The notes below the pieces were generated by a model. That model worked only from the letters and a program-made list of their open reading frames with translations. It did not search any database and had not been told where the DNA came from. A stretch of DNA of 64,000 bases from Comamonadaceae bacterium (lineage in GTDB: Bacteria > Pseudomonadota > Gammaproteobacteria > Burkholderiales > Burkholderiaceae_C). Of this stretch, positions 25,497 to 34,178 are shown one piece after another. The stretch spans positions 47,632 through 111,631 of the forward strand of contig JAIXRH010000123.1 of the NCBI GenBank assembly GCA_027485285.1. Direction: 5' to 3'. The first letter of the stretch is position 1. Each line of letters begins with the position of its first letter. Position numbers and translations under genes: made by a program.

Positions 25497-26753
25497 TTAC
25501 TTTGCTTCGGCTGCTTTTAGATAAGGCGAAATAAAGTCGCCTGTTTTGTCTGCAACTGGTGAAAGAATCACTTGTCTGGCTGGACTGCGGAACTGCTCTT
25601 GGTCCTTGTCTTTCAGACCACGGAACTGAGCTGTGACCAAACGCACGTTGGCACGTTCACCGTTTTCGTCAAAACGAATTGGCCCCACGATGGTTTTCAT
25701 TTCATTCTTACGCAAGTAATCCGCCAGTTTGCGGTCGTCAATGCTCTTCGTGGCATTGATGGCCTGCTCCAGCATTTCACCAATCGCGTAGTTGAAAGGG
25801 GACAGGTAGAAGCCGAGTTCGTCTGTGTTTTCAGCCTTCGCGCGGACGGTGTAGCGCTTCAAGAAAGCTTCCACACCTGGCAATGGCATACCAGGCACAT
25901 AAGAGTGGAAGTTGGTGATGCCGTTGAGCTTGCTACCCAAGTTCACAGCGATGGGCGTGAATTGCAAGCCCACCATGGCGCCACCCACGATCTTCACCTG
26001 AGAACCCAAACCGATCTCGCTGATCGAGTTGACGATGGCCGCTGATGCGCCAGGGTAAGAAGCCACGAAGACGATCTCAGCATTCGAGGCACGAATGGCG
26101 CGGATCAAAGATGAGAAGTCTTTGGTGGTAGGGGGGTAGTTTTGATCGTAAACAATGTTCAAGCCCAATGACTTGAAATAAGGGCGAGCACCATCAGCCA
26201 AGTTTTGTGCAAACTCGCCGTCTTCTGCCAAGATCGCAACTGTTTTGGCACCTGTGGAGCGTCCAGCCTCCATGAAGCCCTTGGCCCAACCTTCAGCCGT
26301 ATTCCAAGGCGCATTGTTGAACCACATGTCGTGTTTGGTTTTCGCATTGACTTGGAATGAGAAGTTACCCATCAACAGTTTTTGTCTTTGCTTGACCAGC
26401 GGCATGATTGGCGCGGTCGGGCCAGTGGCGTAAGGCGCAATCAACAAATCAACTTTGTCCACGTCGAGCAGTTTGGTGTAGATGCCGGGTGTGTTTGCAG
26501 GGTTGCTTTGGTCGTCGTAATAAATGAATTCAACTTTACGGCCAAGCAATCCACCTTTGGCGTTGACATCTTCAACCCACATGCGAATGGCCAAAAGCGC
26601 AGCTTTGCCGCCACCTCCCAAGCCACCCGTTTGGGGCATGCTCATACCGATTTTGATAGGGTCAGCGGCAATGGCATTTCCACTTGCGGCCAGACCTCCA
26701 GTCAACGCAACTGCCGATGCAGTGCCCAACAGTTTGCGACGAATTGAATCCAT
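25497..26753 (-). CDS. Branched-chain-type ABC substrate-binding protein (LivK-like)
   Basis: The ATG at 26753 has an AAGGAG ribosome-binding site and starts a signal sequence with twin arginines (MDSIRRKLLGTASAVALTGG), giving 418 residues; longer reading frames are discarded. The mature part begins DPIKIGMSMPQTGGLGGGGK and has the periplasmic-binding type I fold (LLIAPYATGPTAPIMPLV, AEIVFVASYPGASAAIV). The RR pair suggests possible Tat export. It leads the livKHMGF operon, whose substrate is probably linked to the adjacent hyuAB, reductase and aminotransferase genes. Confidence 0.88.
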   Translation of the reverse strand: MDSIRRKLLGTASAVALTGGLAASGNAIAADPIKIGMSMPQTGGLGGGGKAALLAIRMWVEDVNAKGGLLGRKVEFIYYDDQSNPANTPGIYTKLLDVDKVDLLIAPYATGPTAPIMPLVKQRQKLLMGNFSFQVNAKTKHDMWFNNAPWNTAEGWAKGFMEAGRSTGAKTVAILAEDGEFAQNLADGARPYFKSLGLNIVYDQNYPPTTKDFSSLIRAIRASNAEIVFVASYPGASAAIVNSISEIGLGSQVKIVGGAMVGLQFTPIAVNLGSKLNGITNFHSYVPGMPLPGVEAFLKRYTVRAKAENTDELGFYLSPFNYAIGEMLEQAINATKSIDDRKLADYLRKNEMKTIVGPIRFDENGERANVRLVTAQFRGLKDKDQEQFRSPARQVILSPVADKTGDFISPYLKAAEAK

Positions 26754-26805
26754 GGTTGTCTCCTTAAGATTTTTTTGATCGATCATTTTGCTAACGCAAA
26801 CCGAG

Positions 26806-26819
26806 TATTCCGTAGAATA
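26806..26819. promoter_or_regulatory. Inverted repeat in the livK upstream region
   Basis: TATTC (26806-26810) and GAATA (26815-26819) flank CGTA, 53 bp before the livK start codon, in an AT-rich stretch that should hold the promoter. The size suits a LysR-type site, but the arms are short. Confidence 0.3.
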
Positions 26820-26965
26820 TTTTTTAGTTTGTAACGTGTGTGACATTCCATGAAAAATATAGGTCTAATTTCATTCGTCATGCACTCGCGGATCATGGTT
26901 TGTCGGCATCAAAACGTCTATGCATGGAAACCCTTAAGCGTCGTTTGCTTAGCAGAATGAGCGCT

Positions 26966-27880
26966 TTATTTTTTTACCATTTGACGGCCAGGTATGAGAA
27001 CAATGGCCATTGCCAAGATGATCAACAACAACGCCACGATGTCAGCGACCGCCACCACCTCGTCGAGCATCCAGTAGCCGCCGATGAGCCCCATCATGGG
27101 CACCAACATGATTGACAAACCGCTTGCCACGGGCGTCAATTTTCGAGCGACGTGAATCCATGCCACATAGCTGATGGCGAAGGTGACAGAACCTGCATAA
27201 AAAATAGCTGCAAATTGAATCCAAGTTGGCCAAGTCCAGCGTTCTTGTTCAAAAACAAGCGCCAAAACGATGAAACAAATGGAGGCCAACAACAGCATCC
27301 AAAAGGTCAATGTCAAGCTGGAAATACTGATCTTGCAGTTTTTCAGCATGGCGTTGCCCACGCCCCAAGACATGGCCGCGGCGAGGGTGCAGACCAGGCC
27401 AAGCGGATGTCCTGCAAAATTTGTCACCTCGTCTCTTGCCAATAAAAACGTGGCTAACAAAGAGCAGATCACACCCAGCATGCCGCGCAGCGTGAATGCA
27501 TTTTTGAACATCACAACACTTGCCAAAAGCGCCCAAACTGGCATGGTGTAACCCACAATGGCTGCTCGACCTGAGTTGAGCAAGGTCAACCCATAAATCA
27601 AACCAAGATGCCACAGCACCATGTTGGGCATGCCCAATTTAAAAACCAGCCAACGCTCGGCCACTGGAATGTGCAGGGACTCGCCACGTCGCAGCGCATA
27701 AGCGCCCAGCAGCACACAACCAATGGTGAAGGTGAAGGCTCGAAATGTCAGAGGTGGATAAGAAGTGATCACAAATTTCATGATTGGATAATTCAATCCC
27801 CATGAAACCGTGACCAACACAATCAAGAACAGGTCTAAGCTATTGATTTCACTCGCGGTAGATGCTTCGCTTTTAGACAT
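26966..27880 (-). CDS. EamA/DMT-family transporter
   Basis: The 304-residue protein has ten predicted membrane helices arranged as two EamA repeats (first from LFLIVLVTVSWGLNYPIMKF; second from LGLVCTLAAAMSWGVGNAML). Members of the drug/metabolite transporter superfamily export amino acids, amines and metabolites. It is monocistronic between the livK promoter and the peroxiredoxin gene, so its substrate cannot be inferred from context. Confidence 0.88.
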   Translation of the reverse strand: MSKSEASTASEINSLDLFLIVLVTVSWGLNYPIMKFVITSYPPLTFRAFTFTIGCVLLGAYALRRGESLHIPVAERWLVFKLGMPNMVLWHLGLIYGLTLLNSGRAAIVGYTMPVWALLASVVMFKNAFTLRGMLGVICSLLATFLLARDEVTNFAGHPLGLVCTLAAAMSWGVGNAMLKNCKISISSLTLTFWMLLLASICFIVLALVFEQERWTWPTWIQFAAIFYAGSVTFAISYVAWIHVARKLTPVASGLSIMLVPMMGLIGGYWMLDEVVAVADIVALLLIILAMAIVLIPGRQMVKK

Positions 27881-27959
27881 TGTTTTGCAACTTCGGCATT
27901 TTTATTTTCAGCATGGTACTGGGCCCGCGCCCTAGACAGCAGCGTGGGAAGCTCACCCG

Positions 27960-27989
27960 CAAGTTGGCAAACGGCTTCAAGATCATTCT
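27960..27989 (+). pseudogene. Short remnant of an M16 peptidase gene
   Basis: These 30 bases match 5867-5896 of the M16 peptidase gene with a single mismatch, including a 21-base exact run. Read in frame they give KLANGFKIIL, the first strand of the M16 domain. The sequence lies in the 123-bp gap between the EamA and peroxiredoxin genes. The flanking bases do not continue the match. I read it as debris of a lost M16 gene copy or of a local rearrangement. Confidence 0.5.
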
Positions 27990-28003
27990 GAAATATGAGC
28001 CCA

Positions 28004-28552
28004 CTAGATGTCGCCGGTGTACTCGCCACGCGCGGGGTAGTCTTTCTGGATGGCGAAGTCAACAGCAGCCAGCAGATCGGTGAATGAAGGTCGCGCAAAT
28101 GGCATAGTTTGCGTTGAACCATAGTAGAGCGTTTGATCAGGTTTGATCAGAAAGACCCCGGGCTCGCTGAACAGCGCTGGTTCTTCTAGTCCGATGGATG
28201 TCTTTCCTTTCGATGCGCTGATGTACAAACCCCATCGCCTCGCCATGCCCAAATCCAGTCCGTATGCAAATTCAATGCGTTGGGCTTTGACCTTGTCAGC
28301 CATGGCCTGGCCACGCGTGACTTCATCGCTGCTGATGGCGATGATCCGAACACCTCGCTTTTTGAAATCTTCGCCCAAGCGTTCGAGCTCTGACAAATAT
28401 TTGGCGCAGATAGGGCAATGCAAGCCACGATAAAAAACCAATAAATCGAAACTCTCTCCCGGCTGCTGACCTCCAACATAGCGACCACCAGTTGTCAAAG
28501 GCAGGTCGAGTGAAGGCACTTGTTGACGAGGCATCAGCGTTAAAGGGTGCAT
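28004..28552 (-). CDS. Peroxiredoxin-like (AhpC/TSA family) protein
   Basis: The ATG at 28552 with a GGAG site gives 182 residues; a longer in-frame start is less likely. The thioredoxin fold carries the peroxidatic region LVFYRGLHCPICAKYLSEL (Cys46 and Cys49) and RIIAISSDEVTRG. This belongs to the redoxin group with a CPxC motif, usually annotated as peroxiredoxin-like. It probably reduces peroxides in the cytoplasm. It is divergent from the small gene at 28827. Confidence 0.8.
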   Translation of the reverse strand: MHPLTLMPRQQVPSLDLPLTTGGRYVGGQQPGESFDLLVFYRGLHCPICAKYLSELERLGEDFKKRGVRIIAISSDEVTRGQAMADKVKAQRIEFAYGLDLGMARRWGLYISASKGKTSIGLEEPALFSEPGVFLIKPDQTLYYGSTQTMPFARPSFTDLLAAVDFAIQKDYPARGEYTGDI

Positions 28553-28826
28553 GGCAACTCCAGATTCTTTGTGAATACAGTCAAAAGTCAAAGTGATGAA
28601 GGACCGATTTAAACCGCTTTAGGGGCTGGTTTGCAATCGGTTCATTCGAACGAAGAAAAGGTGAAGACATCATTCGAGGTGAAAACCATGCATTTGATTG
28701 TCTAATTGGGCGCACTTCTTAGGCTGCTGCTAAGGTGTGAACGACGCGACTCGGAGCCACGCTGGCGTTTTGGATTAATTTAAAATTAAACACAAACAGC
28801 AGGCCGCACCTCTCTTTGGAGTTCAG
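28553..28826. promoter_or_regulatory. Divergent promoter region with an AT-rich inverted repeat
   Basis: This 274-bp gap separates two divergent genes. TTAATTT (28775-28781) and AAATTAA (28783-28789) form 7-bp arms around a single base, 37 bp before the small gene, and could be an operator or upstream promoter element. CTTAG and CTAAG near 28720 form a smaller stem. No gene was recognised here. Confidence 0.35.
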
Positions 28827-29135
28827 ATGAAAAAACTATTTGTGACTTACCAGGTGAAAGATGCTGACTGGTGGCTTTTGAACAATAAGCTTGAAGAAAC
28901 CGTGGGTCATTTGGGTTGGCGGTTTGAATTTTTCAGAAAACAAAATAGCAATCTAGTTGGCTACATCGTCGACATACCAAATGAAGATGATTTGAAAGAT
29001 ATTTTGCTCAACTCAGCACTTGTTTCGACAAGGTTAAAAGAGCACGGCGTTCTCTTTGAAACCATTGAGGTGCTTGAGGCCGTGACTGACAGGGTCAAAC
29101 CAGAGGTGACTCAGTTACTCAAAAATTTTTCCTGA
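28827..29135 (+). CDS. Small conserved-looking protein of unknown function
   Basis: The 102-residue reading frame has a GGAG ribosome-binding site 7 bases before ATG and balanced, soluble composition. It begins KKLFVTYQVKDADWWLLNNK and ends with VTDRVKPEVTQLLKNFS. The alternating strand/helix pattern with two similar halves might be a ferredoxin-like (dimeric alpha/beta barrel) fold. No catalytic motif or signal was found. I do not recognise the family. It is alone, divergent from the peroxiredoxin gene. Confidence 0.6.
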   Translation: MKKLFVTYQVKDADWWLLNNKLEETVGHLGWRFEFFRKQNSNLVGYIVDIPNEDDLKDILLNSALVSTRLKEHGVLFETIEVLEAVTDRVKPEVTQLLKNFS

Positions 29136-29196
29136 AGTAGAGAAGGCGCTTTGCCGCGGAGTTCACTGTCCGTAGGATTCAACCATTCATCTCTGG

Positions 29197-30054
29197 TCAT
29201 GACTCGTATTGCTGTCCTCGGGTTAGCAATTCTGGCGTCCCAATGACAGCGTTCAAGCCATCAAAGTCAAGCATCTGGTGTTGCCAAGGTAAGGTGGTTT
29301 GGTGCTGGTGCAGACTTGCATAGTAGCGTTGGAGAGTACTTGCAACAGCACGCGTAGTCCCCCCTGGAAAAATCACAATCTTGTAGCCGCGATGTCCTAA
29401 GGCATCAGCACCTTGCACTGGCGTTTTTCCGCCCTCTACCATGTTGGCCAACATGGGCACGCGGTGCGCAAACTGTTGACAAGCGATGTCCATGTGTTCG
29501 GGCGTGCGAACGGCCTCAATGAACAAAGCATCCACCCCGCACGCCAAGTAACGCTCAGCACGGTGCAGTGCTGCTTCAAAGCCCTCGACAGCCACCGCAT
29601 CGGTGCGCGCCAAGATCAAGGTGTTGGATGAGTGTCGTGCATCCAGCGCTGCGCGCAATTTGCCCTCCATCTCCGCAACCGGCACCACCCCCTTGCCATC
29701 TAAATGGCCACAGCGTTTGGGAAAGGTCTGGTCCTCCAGCTGAATCATCGCGGCCCCCGCACGCTCAAAGTCACGCACTGTGCGTTGCGTGTTCAAGGCA
29801 TTGCCAAAGCCGGTGTCCGCATCCACGATGACCGGTACCTGCACGCGATCGGTGATGCGCGCCAAGGTTGTCGCCACCTCGGTGGCTGTGGTCAAACCAA
29901 TGTCCGAACGCCCCAATGCTGTGTAAGCAATCGACGCACCTGACAAATACAGCGCCTCAAAACCTGCCTGTTCGGCGATCAATGCGCTGAAGGCATCGTA
30001 CACCCCGGGTGCCAGCAACACCTCGGGTTGGTTCAAACGGTCTTTCAAATTCAT
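29197..30054 (-). CDS. Isocitrate lyase/PEP mutase superfamily malate-type lyase
   Basis: The 285-residue TIM barrel carries the metal site VDADTGFGN (Asp78, Asp80), QLEDQ (Glu107, Asp108) and the loop PKRCGHLDGK with catalytic Cys115. A Cys-containing loop marks carbon-carbon lyases (methylisocitrate lyase, 2,3-dimethylmalate lyase, oxaloacetate hydrolase) rather than phosphonate mutases. The PKRCGHLxGK form is closest to the dimethylmalate lyase/petal-death/oxaloacetate hydrolase group as I recall it. It is the last gene of the long GntR operon, 10 bp after the FAD dehydrogenase. With the upstream hydratase it would split a substituted malate into two oxo/carboxylic acids. Confidence 0.85.
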   Translation of the reverse strand: MNLKDRLNQPEVLLAPGVYDAFSALIAEQAGFEALYLSGASIAYTALGRSDIGLTTATEVATTLARITDRVQVPVIVDADTGFGNALNTQRTVRDFERAGAAMIQLEDQTFPKRCGHLDGKGVVPVAEMEGKLRAALDARHSSNTLILARTDAVAVEGFEAALHRAERYLACGVDALFIEAVRTPEHMDIACQQFAHRVPMLANMVEGGKTPVQGADALGHRGYKIVIFPGGTTRAVASTLQRYYASLHQHQTTLPWQHQMLDFDGLNAVIGTPELLTRGQQYES

Positions 30055-30064
30055 GGGGTGTCCC

Positions 30065-31465
30065 TCAGGTTTGGGTCGCGGTCAAGGGGGCAGAGTGGGC
30101 TGCAGTATGTGCGGCGATGTAACCCCCTGCAATGGCACTCAACAAACCATTGCCTGACAAATAGCCCCAGACTGCATCGCCAGACACACCGCGTGCTGCG
30201 CCACCTGCTGCCAGCAAATTGGGCAAGCAAGTGCCATCTGGGCGTAGCACTTGACACTGGGCATTGATGTCCAGTCCGCCTTGTGTATGGAACAAAGCAC
30301 CCGTCACGCGAATGGCATGAAACGGGGCCATCAAGCTGCGTTTGAAATGGCGGCCTGTGGTCGGCTCCAATCCCTCTTGCACGCTGGCCAAGGTTTGGCG
30401 CAGGGCATCCTCCGCGCAACCGATGTGCTGTGCCAACGACGCCACGTCGGAAAAACTGTGCACCGCCCCCGTGGCTTGTGCGTCACAAAAGTCTGGGAAC
30501 TCTTGGGCGAAGGTGAGCAAGGTGTTGTCAAACACATTCCACGCGGTGCCACCTTGCTGCGCCAGCACATGCACAGCGGCTTCTGAGTAGCCTTGGGTTT
30601 CGTCGTGAAAGCGTTGTCCTTGGGCGTTGATTTGCACCGCACCTTCCATCATCAAGGCCCACGAAATCAACGCGCCCTGTGGCACGGCCCAAGAGCCATG
30701 GCCCTGGTAGCCGCCCAAATCGGCCAACTGGGCACCGAGTTGTTGGCCCCACGCAATGGCGCTGCCATCATTGCCCGTGTGACCCGCATACAAAGCATCA
30801 GCCATCTCAGGCAGCAAGGTGCGCACCAACGACGTATTGCCGCCAAAACCATTGCACGCGAGCAACACGGCGTCGCAGCTGAGTTGCTCCAACTGCCCAT
30901 CAGGTCGCACAAACCCGAGGCCCAAAATTTGATCGGAAGGGGTCACATACAGCACGCTCACCTGTGCTTCGGTCAGCACCACCACGCCTGCAGCTTCGGC
31001 CGCATTGTGCAAACGCATCATCAAGCCAGCACCGGTTTTTTCAGGCACAGCATGCATGCGGTGCACGCTGTGGCCAGGGTACAAAAACGTGTCGAGCACC
31101 TGCCAAGGCACACCGTGGTGTTGCCCCAAGGCGTCCATGGCGGGGCCAATGGCACGGCTGTAGGCCTCGACCAACACGGGCGAAGCGCGGCCATGGGCCT
31201 TGGCCTGAATGTCTTGTGCGAACAGAGCAGCCGAATCGCTGATGCCTTGCACCTGCTGGGCTTGCGTGCTCGCAGCGGGCACAAAGCCAGACGACAAAGC
31301 GGTCGATCCTGTGGGCAACGCATCGCGCTCCAACACCACGCAGTCCACACCCAACTGGCTCAGGGTCAGCGCCGCTGTCAAGCCACAGGCGCCGCCTCCC
31401 ACGATTGCGACCGCCGTGTGAACGGGGGCGCTGAAACTGACCACACGTTCAACCGTGGGTTTCAT
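30065..31465 (-). CDS. FAD-dependent dehydrogenase (fumarate reductase/tricarballylate dehydrogenase-like)
   Basis: The 466-residue flavoprotein has the N-terminal dinucleotide motif VAIVGGGACGLTAALTLSQL and the C-terminal FAD motif GGLDINAQCQVL. It ends with AAGGAARGVSGDAVWGYLSG. The capping domain between them places it in the succinate dehydrogenase/fumarate reductase flavoprotein family, which includes tricarballylate, ketosteroid and urocanate-type enzymes. It probably introduces or removes a carbon-carbon double bond next to a carboxylate or carbonyl. It overlaps the isochorismatase-fold gene by 4 bp within the operon. Confidence 0.83.
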   Translation of the reverse strand: MKPTVERVVSFSAPVHTAVAIVGGGACGLTAALTLSQLGVDCVVLERDALPTGSTALSSGFVPAASTQAQQVQGISDSAALFAQDIQAKAHGRASPVLVEAYSRAIGPAMDALGQHHGVPWQVLDTFLYPGHSVHRMHAVPEKTGAGLMMRLHNAAEAAGVVVLTEAQVSVLYVTPSDQILGLGFVRPDGQLEQLSCDAVLLACNGFGGNTSLVRTLLPEMADALYAGHTGNDGSAIAWGQQLGAQLADLGGYQGHGSWAVPQGALISWALMMEGAVQINAQGQRFHDETQGYSEAAVHVLAQQGGTAWNVFDNTLLTFAQEFPDFCDAQATGAVHSFSDVASLAQHIGCAEDALRQTLASVQEGLEPTTGRHFKRSLMAPFHAIRVTGALFHTQGGLDINAQCQVLRPDGTCLPNLLAAGGAARGVSGDAVWGYLSGNGLLSAIAGGYIAAHTAAHSAPLTATQT

Positions 31466-32076
31466 AGCGTGGCTAAGAATTGGGCGCAGGTCATCACCTC
31501 GGCCACCGACGCCATGTCGGTCAGCGCGGCTTGGTGAGCAGCGTCAGAAAAAGTTGCGCAGCCATCGCTCAGCACCACGGTGTGGTAGTCACGCATGTGG
31601 GCATCGCGCACCGTGCTGGCGACACCCCCGTTGGTGACGATGCCGCACACGACCACCGTGTCTACGCCAGCGCGACGCAGCACCCAGTCGAGTTGGGTGT
31701 TGAAGAAAGCCGAATACGCCACCTTGCACACCGACACATCCACCCAAGGCGCGATGCCGTCCACATTGGCTTGCCCCCAACTGCCAGGCGCAAAATCACC
31801 CGCGCGAAGAAATGGACGACGCGCCAGCAGGTGTGGAGAAATCATGGGCTGACCGTCGGCATCGGGCCACAAAGTGAACAAGCTCGCAGCCACCAAACCC
31901 TGTTGGTGCTTGACCGCTTCGGCCACCGGTGCCACACGCGCGGGCAACAGCAAGGCCTCAGGGCTGACAGTTTGGCCACGCGCATACGCGCCCTCAGGGG
32001 ACAAAAAGTCGTTTTGTAAATCCACGATCACCAAGCCTACGCGTCGTGGTTTGGCCAATGTTGGGCTCACGCTCAT
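31462..32076 (-). CDS. Isochorismatase-fold protein lacking the catalytic cysteine
   Basis: The 204-residue protein has the isochorismatase-like hydrolase fold, with Asp19 in VIVDLQNDFLSPEGAYARG. The nucleophile motif normally reads T-N-x-Cys-V; here it is VTNGGVAST, so position 151 is glycine. Such Gly variants include isochorismatase itself and, as I recall, the YecD group. It is therefore unlikely to be a classical cysteine amidohydrolase. It may hydrolyse by another mechanism or have lost activity. It is joined to both neighbours by 4-bp overlaps. Confidence 0.82.
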   Translation of the reverse strand: MSVSPTLAKPRRVGLVIVDLQNDFLSPEGAYARGQTVSPEALLLPARVAPVAEAVKHQQGLVAASLFTLWPDADGQPMISPHLLARRPFLRAGDFAPGSWGQANVDGIAPWVDVSVCKVAYSAFFNTQLDWVLRRAGVDTVVVCGIVTNGGVASTVRDAHMRDYHTVVLSDGCATFSDAAHQAALTDMASVAEVMTCAQFLATL

Positions 32077-34178
32077 GACGACGCCCTTTCCACCAGCAAG
32101 TTACCCAGCGTGTCAACGCGGGCGATGAAGCCTGGCTCTAGCCACACGGTGGTGTCGGCCTGCTCCAAAATGGCGGGGCCTTGTACTTGCGCACCAACCG
32201 GCAATTCCAAACGCGCATAGCGCAGGGCGTCCCACCATTGACCGGCGTGGTACACACGCTGTACACCCAACGACATGGTGCTGCCTGAGCCCTTCGGGGC
32301 CAGGACGGCCAAATCAAATTTAGGGCGCACACCAATGCGCGCGTAACGCAAGTTCATCACCCGAATCGTCAGGCCTGTGAGCACGCGGCCAAACGAAGCG
32401 GCATAAGCTTTTTCAAACGCGGCTTGAATGCTGTCTCGGCTGATGTCAGACGGATTCAAAGGCACTTGCAAGGTGTGTGTCTGCCCCAGGTAGAGCATGT
32501 CCAGCGCCAGCAGTTCTTGCACACGTTCAAAACGCACGCCGGCGGAGTCGAGGCGCTTTTGGCACGCTTGTGCCAAGTCACCCAAACGCGAGTTGAGCTG
32601 CGCCAAGTCCAAGTCGACCAAGGACTTGTTCAAGGTCTGCACCGCGTCATGGCGCATGTCGGCCATCACGCAGCCCAGCGCGGAGGTCACGCCGGGGTAA
32701 CGCGGCACGATGCCGGTGGTCACACCCACCTCACGCATCATGGCGCACACATGCAAGGCACCACCGCCACCAAAAGGCATGTAAGCAAACTGACGGGGGT
32801 CATGGCCGCGCTCGATCGACACCACGCGAATGGCACCCGCCATCTTGGCGTTGGCCACCGTCAACATTGCCTCGGCGGCGGCCAAGGCAGTTAGGCCCAA
32901 AGGTGTGGCCACATGGGTTTGAATGGCCAGCTCAGCCGCCTTGGCGTCCAAGGCTTGCAACAAGCCGCCACCCAAAGGACGGTCTGCGGCAATGCGGCCC
33001 AAGACCACATTGGCATCGGTCACCGTGGGTCGGGTGTTGCCACGGCCGTAACACACAGGGCCCGGGTTGCTGCCCGCCGACTCGGGGCCGACTTGCAACA
33101 TGCCACTGGCATCCACCGAGGCAATCGAGCCGCCACCCGCACCGATGGTTTCAATTTGAATCATGGGCGAGCGCACCACCAAGCCAAACTCGATCGAAGT
33201 TTGGGCCGCCAGCGAAGCTTCGCCCTCGGCCACCAGCGACACGTCAAACGAGGTGCCGCCCATGTCGCCCGTGATCACATTGGGGTATCCCGACGCGCGT
33301 GCCACCGCGGCACAGGCAATCACGCCAGCGGCAGGGCCCGACAACGCGGTGCGCACAGGCACATCGCAGGCGGTCTCGCGCGACATCACGCCGCCGTTGC
33401 TTTGCACAATCAGGAGTTCACCGCGAAAGCCTTGGCTGCGCAAATCGTTTTCCAACTTGGCCAAATAGCTGCCTACCACGGGTTGCAGCGCCGCATTCAA
33501 GGTGGCGGTGGAGCAGCGCTCGAACTCACGAATCTCGGGCAAGACCTCGCAGGCCGAGGTCACATAGGGGTTGGGCCACATGGCGCGCACGGCGGCCACG
33601 GCCTGTTGTTCGTTCACGGGGTTGGCATAGGCGTTGATGAAAAACACACACACCGCTTCGCAGCCCGCGTCCAACAGCGCTTGAGTTTGGGCGCGCACTT
33701 GCTCCAAGTCGACGGCCGTATGCAAACTGCCATCGGCCAGCACCCGCTCGTCTACTTCGAGGCGCAGGTCACGAGGCACCACAGGGCTGAAGCTGCCACG
33801 CAGGCCCCATGTTTGAGGCCGGTCGCGACGACGCATTTCCAGCACATCGCGAAAACCACGCGTGGTGATGATGCCGGTGCGTGCCACCTTGCGCTCTAAC
33901 AAAGCGTTGGTGCCCACGGTGGTGCCATGCACGATGGTGGCCAACGTAGACGCCACGCCTTGAGTTGGCGCTTCACTTGCGGCTGAGTCAGAGACCTGGC
34001 CTTCGCTGACCCGAACCACGCCATTCATGAAACCACGTGCCTCTTCTCCACGGGTCGACGGCACTTTGACAATGCGAACCGAACCATCGCGCTCGTCCAG
34101 CACAAACAAATCGGTGAACGTACCGCCCACGTCCACACCGACCACCAAATGGGGCGTCACAGGGTGTTGCGTACTCAT
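32073..34178 (-). CDS. HyuA-family ATP-dependent hydantoinase/oxoprolinase subunit (second set)
   Basis: The 701-residue protein has VVGVDVGGTFTDLFV near residue 13, HGTTVGTNALLERKV, GDMGGTSFDVSLV and FGGGGALHVCA. These are the phosphate-binding and ATPase motifs of the ASKHA-fold HyuA family. With HyuB it should open a lactam, hydantoin or cyclic imide using ATP. It overlaps hyuB and the isochorismatase-fold gene by 4 bp each. It is clearly diverged from the HyuA at 18849, so the two systems probably use different substrates. Confidence 0.9.
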   Translation of the reverse strand: MSTQHPVTPHLVVGVDVGGTFTDLFVLDERDGSVRIVKVPSTRGEEARGFMNGVVRVSEGQVSDSAASEAPTQGVASTLATIVHGTTVGTNALLERKVARTGIITTRGFRDVLEMRRRDRPQTWGLRGSFSPVVPRDLRLEVDERVLADGSLHTAVDLEQVRAQTQALLDAGCEAVCVFFINAYANPVNEQQAVAAVRAMWPNPYVTSACEVLPEIREFERCSTATLNAALQPVVGSYLAKLENDLRSQGFRGELLIVQSNGGVMSRETACDVPVRTALSGPAAGVIACAAVARASGYPNVITGDMGGTSFDVSLVAEGEASLAAQTSIEFGLVVRSPMIQIETIGAGGGSIASVDASGMLQVGPESAGSNPGPVCYGRGNTRPTVTDANVVLGRIAADRPLGGGLLQALDAKAAELAIQTHVATPLGLTALAAAEAMLTVANAKMAGAIRVVSIERGHDPRQFAYMPFGGGGALHVCAMMREVGVTTGIVPRYPGVTSALGCVMADMRHDAVQTLNKSLVDLDLAQLNSRLGDLAQACQKRLDSAGVRFERVQELLALDMLYLGQTHTLQVPLNPSDISRDSIQAAFEKAYAASFGRVLTGLTIRVMNLRYARIGVRPKFDLAVLAPKGSGSTMSLGVQRVYHAGQWWDALRYARLELPVGAQVQGPAILEQADTTVWLEPGFIARVDTLGNLLVERASS

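Noticed and set aside
27835-28122. Minus-strand 95-codon frame across the gap between the EamA and peroxiredoxin genes
   Set aside because: It overlaps the ends of two real genes, has no clear ribosome-binding site, and covers the M16 remnant on the other strand.
32913-33899. Plus-strand frame of 328 codons opposite hyuA
   Set aside because: It is antisense to a gene with complete ATPase motifs and shows the low-complexity His/Arg/Gly pattern of shadow frames.
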